The notes under the pieces were generated by a model that worked only from the letters and a program-made list of their open reading frames with translations, did not search any database and was not told the origin of the DNA. Below, one piece after another: positions 8,945-18,660 of a stretch of DNA of 37,597 nt; positions within the stretch are counted from its first letter, which is position 1, and every line of letters begins with the position of its first letter. Source of the DNA: a virus. The stretch spans positions 1 to 37,597 of the IMG/VR virus record IMGVR_UViG_3300023174_000361, one strand, 5' to 3'. The translations under genes and the position numbers were made by a program.

Positions 8945-11900
8945 TTAATACTTAAGTTTTACAGTAAATATCGACTCTTCTGTAAAGTTTTTTAGTATAG
9001 GTTTTGTTAGTTTACCAACGGCTACTAATTCTCTTTGGGCATTATATAATCCAACAGTTGTTATATAAACCTGAGGATTGTTAACAAAATTAGGAAATAT
9101 CTCACCGTTAGTTTCTGTTAATCTTTTGTTTAGTTCAATTCCTTCTGGAGAATTAGGGTCAAGTGGCATAGTTAAATCTCCCGGATTACCTATCTGCTCT
9201 TTCTTATTGTATATGAAATAACTGTTATTATTTGTGAAATTAAATTCTCTGTTATTTAATCTTATAAAATAGTAGTCATTATACTCTCTTATAATTCTCC
9301 TTGCTTTCATTCCTAAATAATCTCCACTAATATCTTGCACAAGAGCCGAGCCTGAAAAAGATTTATATAATTTTAAGGCATTATAACCTTCAATTTCTGA
9401 TGCCTTTGATGTTGCGAAAGATGCGGATAAATCTAATTTATTTCCATCTAAAATGACTACTCCTAAGGAAGGAATTATTTTACCGTAATAATGCGGAGAA
9501 GACTCATTATAAACACCCGTTTCTAAAGTTCCGGATACTATATTATAAGAATATCCAACATCTGTATAATCAGGATTTATATTTATTTTAGAATCATCAA
9601 TCAATCTAAGAACTCTATTATTACCCGCTAATTTTACATTAGACCCGGTATGTGTTGCTATGGTACCTCCTCCTGCTAAGAATTGAGAACCGGAAAGATG
9701 AGCTATATTTAATTCTAATACACCTGCGTCTAATTTATTTTTTAGTCTCTTAGATTGATAGTTTATTACATAAATACTATCGGTTTCTTTACCTGTTAAA
9801 TTAAATTTAACATCCGGTCTACCTAAAATTAAATTTCTGTATTGGCCATATATAGCCCTAGTAGGAGTTATATTAATTTTATTACCTTCATCTAAAGATC
9901 CTGAGCCTCCACTATGGCCATACGCTATACTAAATTGTATAGATGAAGTTAGTGATGTTTTAGGATTTTCATCATAAATGTGAGTATAATATTTATTTAC
10001 CGTATCCGAAGTGCTTCCAGTAAAAAAAGTTACTAAATTTCTTATATTATTAGAAAATAAACCTTCTGTAATATCAAATACATATTTTTTATTATCTAAA
10101 GGACTAATTCTTTTTAGCCAATAAGTTTCCGGAACTCTTAGTGTAGTGGTTGTCGGAGGTGGCGGTGGTGGAGCAGGTGGAGGTGGAGCAGGTGGAGGTG
10201 GAGCACCTGGTCCTGGGGAAGGACTAGGTTCGGGTGAGGGAGGCGGTGGTGGCGGGGGAAGTGGTGGTGGAGTACCTCCTGTGCCTCCTGTTACTCCTAC
10301 AGGTCTAGTATATCTAAAAAGATAATAATTACCAAGCGTCCGTGTTCCAGGAGGTGCGTTATCTTCTACTCTTTGTAAAGAAAAAGAAAATGGAGAAGGT
10401 GCAACCCATCCAGGAATATTGCTAAAAGTTAATGTATTTATAGTTGAAGGACTTACAAAATAACTTGTATTGGCTATTTCATAGGTATAAGAAGAAGCGG
10501 AGGGACCTAATTGTAATAAATTTATATCAATAAAAGAAGGTACCGGCTTACTTCCATTTACTTGTACAACTGGTCTAGGTTGAGTGTTTGCATTAACTAT
10601 AAAACCGTTCTCTTCAAATTGAATCTGAACTTTTAAAGTTCCATTTCTTATATCCCCTCCTTCATTCTCATCACCACCTCCGGATTCTAGACAAGTAGGA
10701 TCAGACGGATATGATCCAATATTATATTTTGGATTTTTTCCTCCTTTATCTGTAACTTTTTCTTTTATTACTCTGTTTATAGAATCTATAAATAAAGAAT
10801 AAGGCTTACTATTATCAAAAGAAATATCTTCTTCAAATCTTTGAATATTATTTTTTGAGTCACAATATGATATGTATACCTTGGAAGTTTTTGATCCAGT
10901 ACACTTAGGGTCATCTGGATTTTTATCTATACCAAAAGAAACGCCTGGGTCACTTGTAGAAAGTCTAGCGCTAGTTAAAATACCATTTTGACTTAGTAAC
11001 TCTTTTTTGTACGCATTGTATTTATCAGTAAAATCGTTTTCTGTTCCATTGTAAGCAATTATTTTAGATACTGTTATTATGTTTCCGTTATCACAATATT
11101 TTAAAATTACTTCTTTTGCTTTGGAAAATTGATCCACAGGAGAGGTAGACCCGCAATTAGCTGATGTATCAATAGGAAAAAAAGATGTATTTGGACTAGA
11201 AAAACCTAATCTTAGAAGATCTTGTTCATATTCTAATTTTTTTCTATTTTTTTCTTCCTCGTTATTAGCTATTATAGAAATCTGTGTTTTTATGGGAGAT
11301 TGACCACTACAATAGGTAGCATACAAAATATAAGATGCCCCAGTTTGACAATTCGGTAAGGAGCTTGGAGGAGTGAAATCTACATATACTGGTACTGATG
11401 GATATTGACTTTGTAACTCTCTTTGAATTGAGGCCCTTTGAATATTTTTATCTGTGTCAGAGTTATATGTTATTTGTCTTCGACCTATTTTTATTTGACC
11501 AGATTCACAATATGCAATATATAAATCTGCGGTTATAGATGTAGGAGGGGGAGTTGATACGTCTATACAGATTGGATTAATTGGAGGAGTATCAATAGAT
11601 GCTAATACGTTAGTTCTAGTACCTGTATTTAATGAATTACGAAAATTATTTAATTCTCTGTCGATATAGTTTTGAATATCTTCTTTACTTGTACCTAAAC
11701 TAAATGTATTTTCTATAATCCTTTCTTGGCTTGTAACTTGTCCGCCCTCACAGTATTTTCCATATAGCGTTCTTCTGATTACTAAATTTTCTGTAGGAGG
11801 AGGAGAAAAAGTACTAGGTCCTAAATCTATTACTGGACTAAAACAAGTTATTATAGGAGCAGGAGCATTTATGGCGTATCGATAAGGAATTCCTTCATAA

Positions 11901-12214
11901 ATTGCTAAAGTTTCTTGTATAAATAATATTTCAGCGTTTAAATCATTGGAATTTATTGCTTTTGTATAACTTATATTATTTACAGAATTTCCTACACAAT
12001 AATTAATATTAATAGTAGAATTGTAAAAACTACTTGGAGGAGGATTACCTGAGGATGGGTTAATTGGATTAGTTATAGGATTATTAGGATCATAGAACCA
12101 CTGGTCGTATTTATTTTGATAATTCTGCCTATCAAAAAAAGATAGACTATTTAAAAAATTTTGTTGATCTTGTTCAGATAAGTAATAAAATACTGAATAA
12201 TCTATAAAATCCAT
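8945..12214 (-). CDS. Large virion protein: six Cys-paired repeats, polyproline hinge, conserved structural domain
   Basis: This 1089-residue protein has three parts. Residues about 70-510 contain six divergent repeats of 66-82 residues, each with one Cys near its start (usually in a YC context) and one near its end: C73/C124, C155/C216, C236/C289, C302/C354, C374/C438, C451/C508. After a beta-rich linker, residues about 647-690 are a Pro-rich hinge followed by TTTT. From about residue 700 onward it aligns with the whole 365-residue protein encoded next to it (shared TPTRAIYGQY, AHLSGSQF, THTGSNVKLAGN, RLIDDSK) and ends with the common YITTVGLYN module. The C-terminal part belongs to a virion structural family typical of environmental T4-like phages; the N-terminal repeats are probably an exposed extension. 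Exact position in the particle is unknown. Confidence 0.8.
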   Translation of the reverse strand: MDFIDYSVFYYLSEQDQQNFLNSLSFFDRQNYQNKYDQWFYDPNNPITNPINPSSGNPPPSSFYNSTININYCVGNSVNNISYTKAINSNDLNAEILFIQETLAIYEGIPYRYAINAPAPIITCFSPVIDLGPSTFSPPPTENLVIRRTLYGKYCEGGQVTSQERIIENTFSLGTSKEDIQNYIDRELNNFRNSLNTGTRTNVLASIDTPPINPICIDVSTPPPTSITADLYIAYCESGQIKIGRRQITYNSDTDKNIQRASIQRELQSQYPSVPVYVDFTPPSSLPNCQTGASYILYATYCSGQSPIKTQISIIANNEEEKNRKKLEYEQDLLRLGFSSPNTSFFPIDTSANCGSTSPVDQFSKAKEVILKYCDNGNIITVSKIIAYNGTENDFTDKYNAYKKELLSQNGILTSARLSTSDPGVSFGIDKNPDDPKCTGSKTSKVYISYCDSKNNIQRFEEDISFDNSKPYSLFIDSINRVIKEKVTDKGGKNPKYNIGSYPSDPTCLESGGGDENEGGDIRNGTLKVQIQFEENGFIVNANTQPRPVVQVNGSKPVPSFIDINLLQLGPSASSYTYEIANTSYFVSPSTINTLTFSNIPGWVAPSPFSFSLQRVEDNAPPGTRTLGNYYLFRYTRPVGVTGGTGGTPPPLPPPPPPPSPEPSPSPGPGAPPPPAPPPPAPPPPPPTTTTLRVPETYWLKRISPLDNKKYVFDITEGLFSNNIRNLVTFFTGSTSDTVNKYYTHIYDENPKTSLTSSIQFSIAYGHSGGSGSLDEGNKINITPTRAIYGQYRNLILGRPDVKFNLTGKETDSIYVINYQSKRLKNKLDAGVLELNIAHLSGSQFLAGGGTIATHTGSNVKLAGNNRVLRLIDDSKININPDYTDVGYSYNIVSGTLETGVYNESSPHYYGKIIPSLGVVILDGNKLDLSASFATSKASEIEGYNALKLYKSFSGSALVQDISGDYLGMKARRIIREYNDYYFIRLNNREFNFTNNNSYFIYNKKEQIGNPGDLTMPLDPNSPEGIELNKRLTETNGEIFPNFVNNPQVYITTVGLYNAQRELVAVGKLTKPILKNFTEESIFTVKLKY
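10145..10276 (-). repeat. Polyproline-coding low-complexity hinge
   Basis: The segment encodes about 44 residues made mostly of proline with scattered A, S, E, G and a terminal TTTT. Its G-rich plus strand stands out from the AT-rich surroundings. It separates the Cys-repeat part from the conserved structural part of the 1089-residue protein and is probably a stiff, extended spacer. Confidence 0.85.
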
Positions 12215-12248
12215 TGTAAGATATATTTTCGCTATTAAATATTGATTC

Positions 12249-13346
12249 TTAGAAATCTAATTTTACTTTCAAAAGAGCTTCTCTAGTAAAACTTTTTTGT
12301 AAAGGTTTTGAAAGTTTTGCTACGGCTAATAATTCATAAGAATCAGAATACATGCCAACGGTAGTTATATATACTTTAGGGTCGTTTATAAATGTAGGCT
12401 GCGCGAAATCTCCTTCAGATCCGGTAATAAAAGTAGGATTATTACTAAAATTATATCTATCATTTCTAACTCTAACAAAATAATGAGTAGATTTTACTTT
12501 TTCGGAGCTTCTTGCTTGAAATCCTAAATAATCTCCTGATAAATCTTGAAATTTAGCGGAACCAGACATAGCTTTGTATAGTTTAAAAGCATTATCACCG
12601 GCTACTTCTGACCCAGAAACTGTACCAAAAGAAGCTGATTTATCAAGTACAGTTCCGTCGATTACAACAATACCTAAATTAGGATACACTAAACCGTATT
12701 TTTTAGGATTGTTAGGATTGTAAATTCCGGACTCTAAGGAACCGGAAACTAAGTTATAAACTTTGCCGGCAGTAGTTACAGATGCAGGATTTGATTTTGA
12801 ATCATCTATCAATCTAACACTTCTTCCATTTCCTGCTAATTTAACATTAGAACCAGTATGAGTAGCATTACTTCCAGGTCCTGCTATAAATTGAGAGCCT
12901 GAAAGATGAGCTAAATTTATTTCAAGAGTTCCTACATCTAGGGATTCTCTTAATCTTGCTCTATTGACATTAATAACATATATACTGTCTGTTGATTTAC
13001 CATTAACAGTAAATTTACGCTCTCCAGGATCTAAACAGAGTTGTTTATATTGTCCATAAATAGCTCTAGTTGGAGTATCGTTTATTTGACCTCCATCATC
13101 AGAAGATCCGGAGCCATTATATTGACCATACGCAATACTAAATTGAGCCTCAGAGCCTAAAGCATTAGAAGAACTATTAAATATTTCGTAGTAATACCTT
13201 TTTTGAGTAGCCGTTTGACCAGAAGAAGTAAAGAAAGTAGTTAAATTTCCATCGTTATTAGAAAACAAAGCTCTTGTTACAACTTCTTCTTGATTTGGAA
13301 CAATGTCGGCGGAATTAAAACTAGTAAATATATCTGTATTTGCCAT
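12249..13346 (-). CDS. T4-like phage virion structural protein (core member of the YITTVGLYN family)
   Basis: This 365-residue protein is the compact version of the domain that ends the neighbouring 1089-residue protein. Shared landmarks in order are FSIAYGQYNGSGS, TPTRAIYGQYKQL, DSIYVINVNR, AHLSGSQF, THTGSNVKLAGNGRS, RLIDDSK and YGLVYPNLGIVVIDG. It ends with YFVRVRNDRYNFSNNPTF and a C-terminal YITTVGMYSDSYELLAVAKL module. From memory this combination is typical of unnamed structural proteins in marine T4-like myoviruses, encoded near the baseplate wedge genes. No signal peptide or membrane segment is seen. The start has a purely A-rich leader (AATAAAAATAAAAATAAA). Assignment as a virion protein is fairly secure; the precise baseplate or tail role is not known. 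Confidence 0.8.
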   Translation of the reverse strand: MANTDIFTSFNSADIVPNQEEVVTRALFSNNDGNLTTFFTSSGQTATQKRYYYEIFNSSSNALGSEAQFSIAYGQYNGSGSSDDGGQINDTPTRAIYGQYKQLCLDPGERKFTVNGKSTDSIYVINVNRARLRESLDVGTLEINLAHLSGSQFIAGPGSNATHTGSNVKLAGNGRSVRLIDDSKSNPASVTTAGKVYNLVSGSLESGIYNPNNPKKYGLVYPNLGIVVIDGTVLDKSASFGTVSGSEVAGDNAFKLYKAMSGSAKFQDLSGDYLGFQARSSEKVKSTHYFVRVRNDRYNFSNNPTFITGSEGDFAQPTFINDPKVYITTVGMYSDSYELLAVAKLSKPLQKSFTREALLKVKLDF

Positions 13347-13359
13347 TTTATTTTTATTT

Positions 13360-14043
13360 TTATTCAGTTATTCCAGCTCCAGGAGTGGTTCCTGTTGTGA
13401 TTCTATTTACTGTTATACTAATTGATACTCTACCTCCTGTTTCATTACCAACAATAGATAAAGTTGCTTTTCTTTGATTTAAAGTAGATCCTTTTGCTTT
13501 TAATGTAAAGGCTAATCCTGTTACGCTAATTGCTTGAGCTGCCTCTGTATCAGTAATAACTCTTGGAGAAGATGGTGCTAAATCCTGTCCATTATTTTGA
13601 GCAGGAGTTCTAGTTACTCCAACAAAAGAAGCAACATCACTATCAGAAAGAGTAGCTGTATAGCCAAATGTAGTGTTACCTCCCTCGAAGTTTATTGTTC
13701 TAGGGGAAATGGTTATTTCTTCTCCGTTTGTTAATGTTACTGCTGTTTGACCTACAGAAATTACAGGAATTCTAACTGTTCTTTTAGGTAATGTAACTAA
13801 TTTATACTTCATCATCTGTGTCTCGTCAACAACAGCTTCGGTGAGAGGCATGTTTTCTAATGTTATTCCATAATAAGCAGTACCTAAGGGATGATCCGTA
13901 TTCCATAAAGAATAGTCAATTTCATCATCAGCTAATGCAAAATGTGTTATTTGGAATTCGTTTCTTCCTCTTGCTAACAACTCCCGTCCTCTACGGGTTA
14001 AAATAGCGTCTACAGTTATTTGGTTATTGTTTAGGTATCCCAT
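13360..14043 (-). CDS. Conserved T4-like virion structural protein with C-terminal beta domain
   Basis: The 227-residue protein has a conserved N-terminal block (residues 1-90) with TVDAILTRRGRELLARG, FQITHFALADDEIDY and a YYGITLENMPLTEA segment, ending MMKYKLVTLP. I recognise this pattern from unnamed structural proteins of environmental myoviruses, but no function is established. Residues about 115-220 look like an all-beta, Ig-like add-on (TINFEGGNTTFGYTATL, FTLKAKGS, GGRVSISITVNR). It lies between the 1525-residue tail protein and the YITTVGLYN family. The candidate regulatory box TATTTATTATAAA lies 9 bases upstream of the ATG, so a transcription unit may restart here. Confidence 0.75.
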   Translation of the reverse strand: MGYLNNNQITVDAILTRRGRELLARGRNEFQITHFALADDEIDYSLWNTDHPLGTAYYGITLENMPLTEAVVDETQMMKYKLVTLPKRTVRIPVISVGQTAVTLTNGEEITISPRTINFEGGNTTFGYTATLSDSDVASFVGVTRTPAQNNGQDLAPSSPRVITDTEAAQAISVTGLAFTLKAKGSTLNQRKATLSIVGNETGGRVSISITVNRITTGTTPGAGITE

Positions 14044-14052
14044 TTTATTTGT

Positions 14053-14065
14053 TTTATAATAAATA
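14053..14065 (-). promoter_or_regulatory. TATTTATTATAAA box upstream of a virion gene (candidate late promoter element)
   Basis: On the minus strand TATTTATTATAAA sits 9 bases before ATG 14043, in the 39-base gap after the 1525-residue gene. Near-identical 13-mers precede the genes starting at 24665, 32152 and 33695. In such AT-rich DNA chance occurrence is possible, and spacing to the start codon varies. Confidence 0.35.
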
Positions 14066-14082
14066 CTTTAAAAGATAATATT

Positions 14083-17000
14083 TTATACGATTATCTGATT
14101 TGGACTAACTTCTCTAAATTCTACAACAGGACCTCCATCAATAGTGTCTGTTGTATCTACATTAAAATCTAATCCTGTTAATTTACATCCTAAAAATCTG
14201 TATCTATTCGAAACAGAATCTTCTATGTATTGATAATTAGTTGGTTTCAAAGAAGAGGAGTAATAATTTTTTAAACTAATCAAAGTTGCTAAATTCAAAT
14301 CTTTTTTATATTTTGATGAATAATTTACGGCGGTGCTTGCAGAATAATGATAAATTACTTTTTTATAATGTTGGTTTTCTCTTTCGTTTTCTATAAAAGA
14401 TTGACTAACATAAAGACTATTTCTATATATATTCCCAGCATTATTTACAACATATTCATTTTTATATAAATATTCTTTTAATTGATGTTTTGTAAATGTA
14501 GTATTAAAATTATTATAACTTGAAGAAACAATATAAGTATATGAACTATTTGAATTATAAAAATTATCTAAATTGAAATTCATTATTTTTCCCACAATGT
14601 TTTCTAATTTATATGGATTAGCATCTATTTTAAAATCATTTGAAATAAAATTTACATTTGTTTCATAAAAATTAATTTTACTTCTATCTAATATTTTATT
14701 TTTATATACTCCATTTCTTTTAATCCTATATGTAATACTTTCTTGTGTAGAGCCACTTGAATTTAGAACATCTCCTATTAACGATGAACTTCTAATTAAA
14801 GTTGCATGAGATTCAATTAATTTTCTATTCATGTCAAAATTATATAAAGAATCTACATTAGAAGTGATGTCATTATCATTTTTTGTTGTATTACTTTTAT
14901 ATAAATTAACATTTCCTTGAATTCCTTCTAATGTTCCTTTATCTGAAATATTGTATGAATTTTGAAGATGTAAGGATGAATTTTCGTTATCTAGTATTGA
15001 TTCATATTCATTGTAGTATATGGTAGAATATATTTGTTCTAGTTTGCCATTTTGTAGTATGTTATATGAATTACTCATGTCTCTTGACATCTCTGAGATA
15101 TCTAGTAAATTTTCATATTTGTACAGATATGATTCCCCGCCGAATTCATATAAAAATCCTTTGTTTCCTACTTTATGAGAATTCAAACTAGATGTTAAAT
15201 TTATAGTATCTTTGTAATAATTTATCTGAGTATTTATTTTTTCATGTGTTATGTCTGTAGTTAGGACAAAGGGCAATTCTGTACCGTACTTTATATATTC
15301 CAACTCTACTTCCGGAGGCATTTCTGTACTTGTCTTAAACTTTAATTGCTCATACTCTTGTACAATATCAAAAGGAATAGAAGATGAATATTTTGTATGT
15401 GTAATATCTACCGGAATTTCATAGTTAATAGAACCTGTGTAAAGTATGTACTCCGCTGACTGTATATCTGTTTTTATTATTGTTTTTTCGTACTGGGGAT
15501 TAGTCATTGACGGATTCTTCCTAGCTACTTTAGATCTCTCTAGTAGGTTATCTTCTAATAAAATTCCTGCTATCAAATTAGCTCTTGCCGGAACTAGTTG
15601 TGTTATCTGCTCAAATATAGAATAATCATATAAAGAAAATATTTCAATGTACTTATTGTAATTATTTCTATCCCTATATTTTTTCCAATAGTTTTCTCTG
15701 TTTAATCTAAGATTATTATACTCGTCTCTATATAAATCTGAAGGGTCACCTATTAAATTATCTAAATCTATTCCACCATACTGATTTGATATATCTCTAT
15801 TTACCTGGTCTGTTGGACTAAATACAACGGCTAATTTATTAGAATCTACGGGGTCTGTATCAAAAGTATTTATCTGGACACGCCTTTCTGGGGATAATTC
15901 GTTTGTATAAAAAGACTCTTCTATTCTTATTTTATCACTTTTTGGAATACTAGCACCTATTGATGGAGAATAACTATAATAAATTTCTGAAAAAGGTTTG
16001 TACTGATTTTCTTGAGAGCCTGAAAAATTTCTGAAACTTGCGGTAGTATATTGTGATTTATTTCTATTTGGGTGACTAGAAGATACGAAAATATAAGACG
16101 AATGGTCGTATCTTAAAGAATCTACACCCATAGGATAAAATCTATTAAGTGTATCAAAAGAGGATGTATAAGAGGATCCATGATAAGCAGCCGGATTTAG
16201 TGTATGCTCTTCAAATATCTTCTCTGAGTATAAGTCACTATAATCTTTGTAAGCCTGTAAAAAACCTTTGTATCTAGACGAATTAGTTCCGGCATATTGA
16301 CTACCGGTCGATCCTCCTAATATAATATTATGAGGCGTAGATAAAGAGCTAGTAGAACCCCATGTAAACGAAATATCAGAAGAAGCTGTTACAATCATAG
16401 AGCCCGAAAAACTAATCCAATTTTCAAAATCACCGCTAGATTTTTTCCATTCTATATTTATTGAACCTGTTTTATTTGAATTGTTAATATTCCTGTCTGT
16501 ATAAATTCTTACGTTCCAAGCATCGCCATCAAAAAATGGATAATATTTAGAATTTATAGTTTTTATAGAAAAAGAGGATGTTGAGTTAGAAATACCATGA
16601 GCACTTTTGTATCTCAAGAATCCATAAGAATAACTACCGCTTAAAGAGGAAGTAGAAAAAGCTCTGTAGCTTACTAATTCTAAATTATTATATACTTTAT
16701 TTGAATTACTAGAATCTTCTATAGACCACAAACTCATACTAAGGCTTGAAGAAATAGTTGTTTTGAATCTAAATTCTGAAACCCTAGGAGCAGATAATTC
16801 GCTTTCATTTGGCGGTATAGATTTACCCCAAGGTATTTTTACAAACTGGTTTCCATCAAATTTTAATAAATATTGATACCTATAACTTTTGTGTGTTGGG
16901 GTATATTTAGGTGGTTTAGATCCTCCATATTCCTTTATGCTAATTAAAGTTTGAGGAATGCCGTAAATGGAAAGCAATGTTTTTAAACTCCTTTCAGTTC

Positions 17001-18660
17001 CTTTTGTCTTTAATAATGTAGGTATATTATTTACTATTCTTCTCCATATTTGATGAGTTAAGTACTCATGTGCTTGAGATGCTAAAGTTCCTGTATCTAA
17101 ATAACTTCCTGTTGAATCTGTACCTATTTTGTATAACCATAAATTACTTAATTGATATCCATTATTTACTTCCCACCCTAAAGATTTAGCATATGTTTTT
17201 AATAACTCGTTTGGTATTCCTCTTTTGGGATGTTCGTCTCTTCTATGAATTGAAGTTAATTCTTTTGTGAAAGCATATAAGTTATCAAAGTGCTGACCTA
17301 TCATATCTAGGAAAACAAAGTATTCGGAATTGTCTTCATTATTTACAATATGTCCCGGAGTAGCTTCATATAATGTGTTGTAATTCCTTCTATCAAATTT
17401 AGATGCTTTTGATAAAGAAGACGAATACCAAAAGTTATATGCAGATGAGGTTATATGATAGTTATAATATTTGTTATTTGATATATACTTAGGAGTTGGT
17501 GTTATACTACCCGTTATATCATAAGAAAATACGCTACCGGAAGAATAGTAAAGATAGTTCTCAAATTCGTCAAAACTATTTTTTACTTGATGGGATCTTT
17601 TTATTATTTTGTTGTAATCTGATATACCAAATAAACTACCTGTATTATTAGTAGATTTTATAGAATTGCTTTGACTTGTGTAAAATTCAATAAGTTGTAG
17701 TTTATAATTATAGTTTTTTAATCTCTCTTGAGCGGACCCATAAAATACAAAATTAGAAAAATCAGAATAATCTATATTTAAAGGTACAGATGCAGAGGAA
17801 GATATAACTCTGTTTATTATTGTATTTGCTGTTTCATATTTAGAATCTAAAAGTGAATCCCAGTAATGATATATATCAGCATCTTTAGCAGGGAGTAAAC
17901 TATTCCAAGAACTATAATTTGTAGATTCTCCGCTCAACGTATTTATAGAATAGTTAGGAGTCAAAGTTCTAGGCTCGCTAACTACTTCAGGGGATGTCGC
18001 GGTAAATGAATCAAAATAGTCCTCTGCTGATTTAAAACATATATGTAAAAGATTTCCTGTTTTTATAACATCGGAAGAACTTAATAATTTTACATATATA
18101 ACATAATCATTATCACAATCTACTTTTATATTTATTATTGAGTATATTTTATTTTCTCCTAAATTTATAACCAAGTTGTTTATAAAACCAATAGTTCTCA
18201 AATAAGAAACTCTAGTTTTAAATATTTGAAGTTTATCTTTTATTACAGGATTATTTTGTAAATATTTAGGTCTAATAGCTAATTTTAATTCTAATCCGTC
18301 AGGGCTAATTTCTTGGATATAAAAATATTGATTATTTATATCTCCAAAAATGTTATATAAAAAATTAAAACATATTTTATATGTTCCTTCATATATTTCT
18401 GAATCAAAAAACAATTTGCATACATCGAAATTTATGTCATCATACGTAGAATCAAAATCATTTCTTACATTATATGCAGATTTTAATAACTCGTAATTTG
18501 AATTATACATATGAGCATCAACAGAAAAAGGACTTTTTATTTCATCTATTATTCCTTTTGATATATCTAAACTCATAAAAGGCTCATAATCAAAAGAAAC
18601 TCCTTCTATTAATGATGAAGACTGTTTTATTCTATCCTTATTTATAAATCTATCTATCAT
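14083..18660 (-). CDS. Giant tail/baseplate protein with P2 gpI-like segment and LamG-like domain
   Basis: This is a 1525-residue protein rich in Ser, Tyr and Asn. Around residues 539-571 is a helical segment, WRRIVNNIPTLLKTKGTERS followed by LKTLLSIYGIP, then ISIKEYGG. It resembles the 'KGT...LL..YG' pattern of P2 gpI-type tail proteins, which link baseplate wedges to fibres. Directly after it, about 597-790, is a jelly-roll-like region starting YLLKFDGNQFVKIPWG. The remaining 700 residues are low-homology, beta-rich sequence with no motif I recognise. Its ATG overlaps the upstream gene's stop (ATGA at 18657-18660), indicating translational coupling to the collagen-like fibre gene. A role as a scaffold joining baseplate and side fibres is inferred from that pairing; the P2 gpI relation is suggestive only. 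Confidence 0.72.
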   Translation of the reverse strand: MIDRFINKDRIKQSSSLIEGVSFDYEPFMSLDISKGIIDEIKSPFSVDAHMYNSNYELLKSAYNVRNDFDSTYDDINFDVCKLFFDSEIYEGTYKICFNFLYNIFGDINNQYFYIQEISPDGLELKLAIRPKYLQNNPVIKDKLQIFKTRVSYLRTIGFINNLVINLGENKIYSIINIKVDCDNDYVIYVKLLSSSDVIKTGNLLHICFKSAEDYFDSFTATSPEVVSEPRTLTPNYSINTLSGESTNYSSWNSLLPAKDADIYHYWDSLLDSKYETANTIINRVISSSASVPLNIDYSDFSNFVFYGSAQERLKNYNYKLQLIEFYTSQSNSIKSTNNTGSLFGISDYNKIIKRSHQVKNSFDEFENYLYYSSGSVFSYDITGSITPTPKYISNNKYYNYHITSSAYNFWYSSSLSKASKFDRRNYNTLYEATPGHIVNNEDNSEYFVFLDMIGQHFDNLYAFTKELTSIHRRDEHPKRGIPNELLKTYAKSLGWEVNNGYQLSNLWLYKIGTDSTGSYLDTGTLASQAHEYLTHQIWRRIVNNIPTLLKTKGTERSLKTLLSIYGIPQTLISIKEYGGSKPPKYTPTHKSYRYQYLLKFDGNQFVKIPWGKSIPPNESELSAPRVSEFRFKTTISSSLSMSLWSIEDSSNSNKVYNNLELVSYRAFSTSSLSGSYSYGFLRYKSAHGISNSTSSFSIKTINSKYYPFFDGDAWNVRIYTDRNINNSNKTGSINIEWKKSSGDFENWISFSGSMIVTASSDISFTWGSTSSLSTPHNIILGGSTGSQYAGTNSSRYKGFLQAYKDYSDLYSEKIFEEHTLNPAAYHGSSYTSSFDTLNRFYPMGVDSLRYDHSSYIFVSSSHPNRNKSQYTTASFRNFSGSQENQYKPFSEIYYSYSPSIGASIPKSDKIRIEESFYTNELSPERRVQINTFDTDPVDSNKLAVVFSPTDQVNRDISNQYGGIDLDNLIGDPSDLYRDEYNNLRLNRENYWKKYRDRNNYNKYIEIFSLYDYSIFEQITQLVPARANLIAGILLEDNLLERSKVARKNPSMTNPQYEKTIIKTDIQSAEYILYTGSINYEIPVDITHTKYSSSIPFDIVQEYEQLKFKTSTEMPPEVELEYIKYGTELPFVLTTDITHEKINTQINYYKDTINLTSSLNSHKVGNKGFLYEFGGESYLYKYENLLDISEMSRDMSNSYNILQNGKLEQIYSTIYYNEYESILDNENSSLHLQNSYNISDKGTLEGIQGNVNLYKSNTTKNDNDITSNVDSLYNFDMNRKLIESHATLIRSSSLIGDVLNSSGSTQESITYRIKRNGVYKNKILDRSKINFYETNVNFISNDFKIDANPYKLENIVGKIMNFNLDNFYNSNSSYTYIVSSSYNNFNTTFTKHQLKEYLYKNEYVVNNAGNIYRNSLYVSQSFIENERENQHYKKVIYHYSASTAVNYSSKYKKDLNLATLISLKNYYSSSLKPTNYQYIEDSVSNRYRFLGCKLTGLDFNVDTTDTIDGGPVVEFREVSPNQIIV

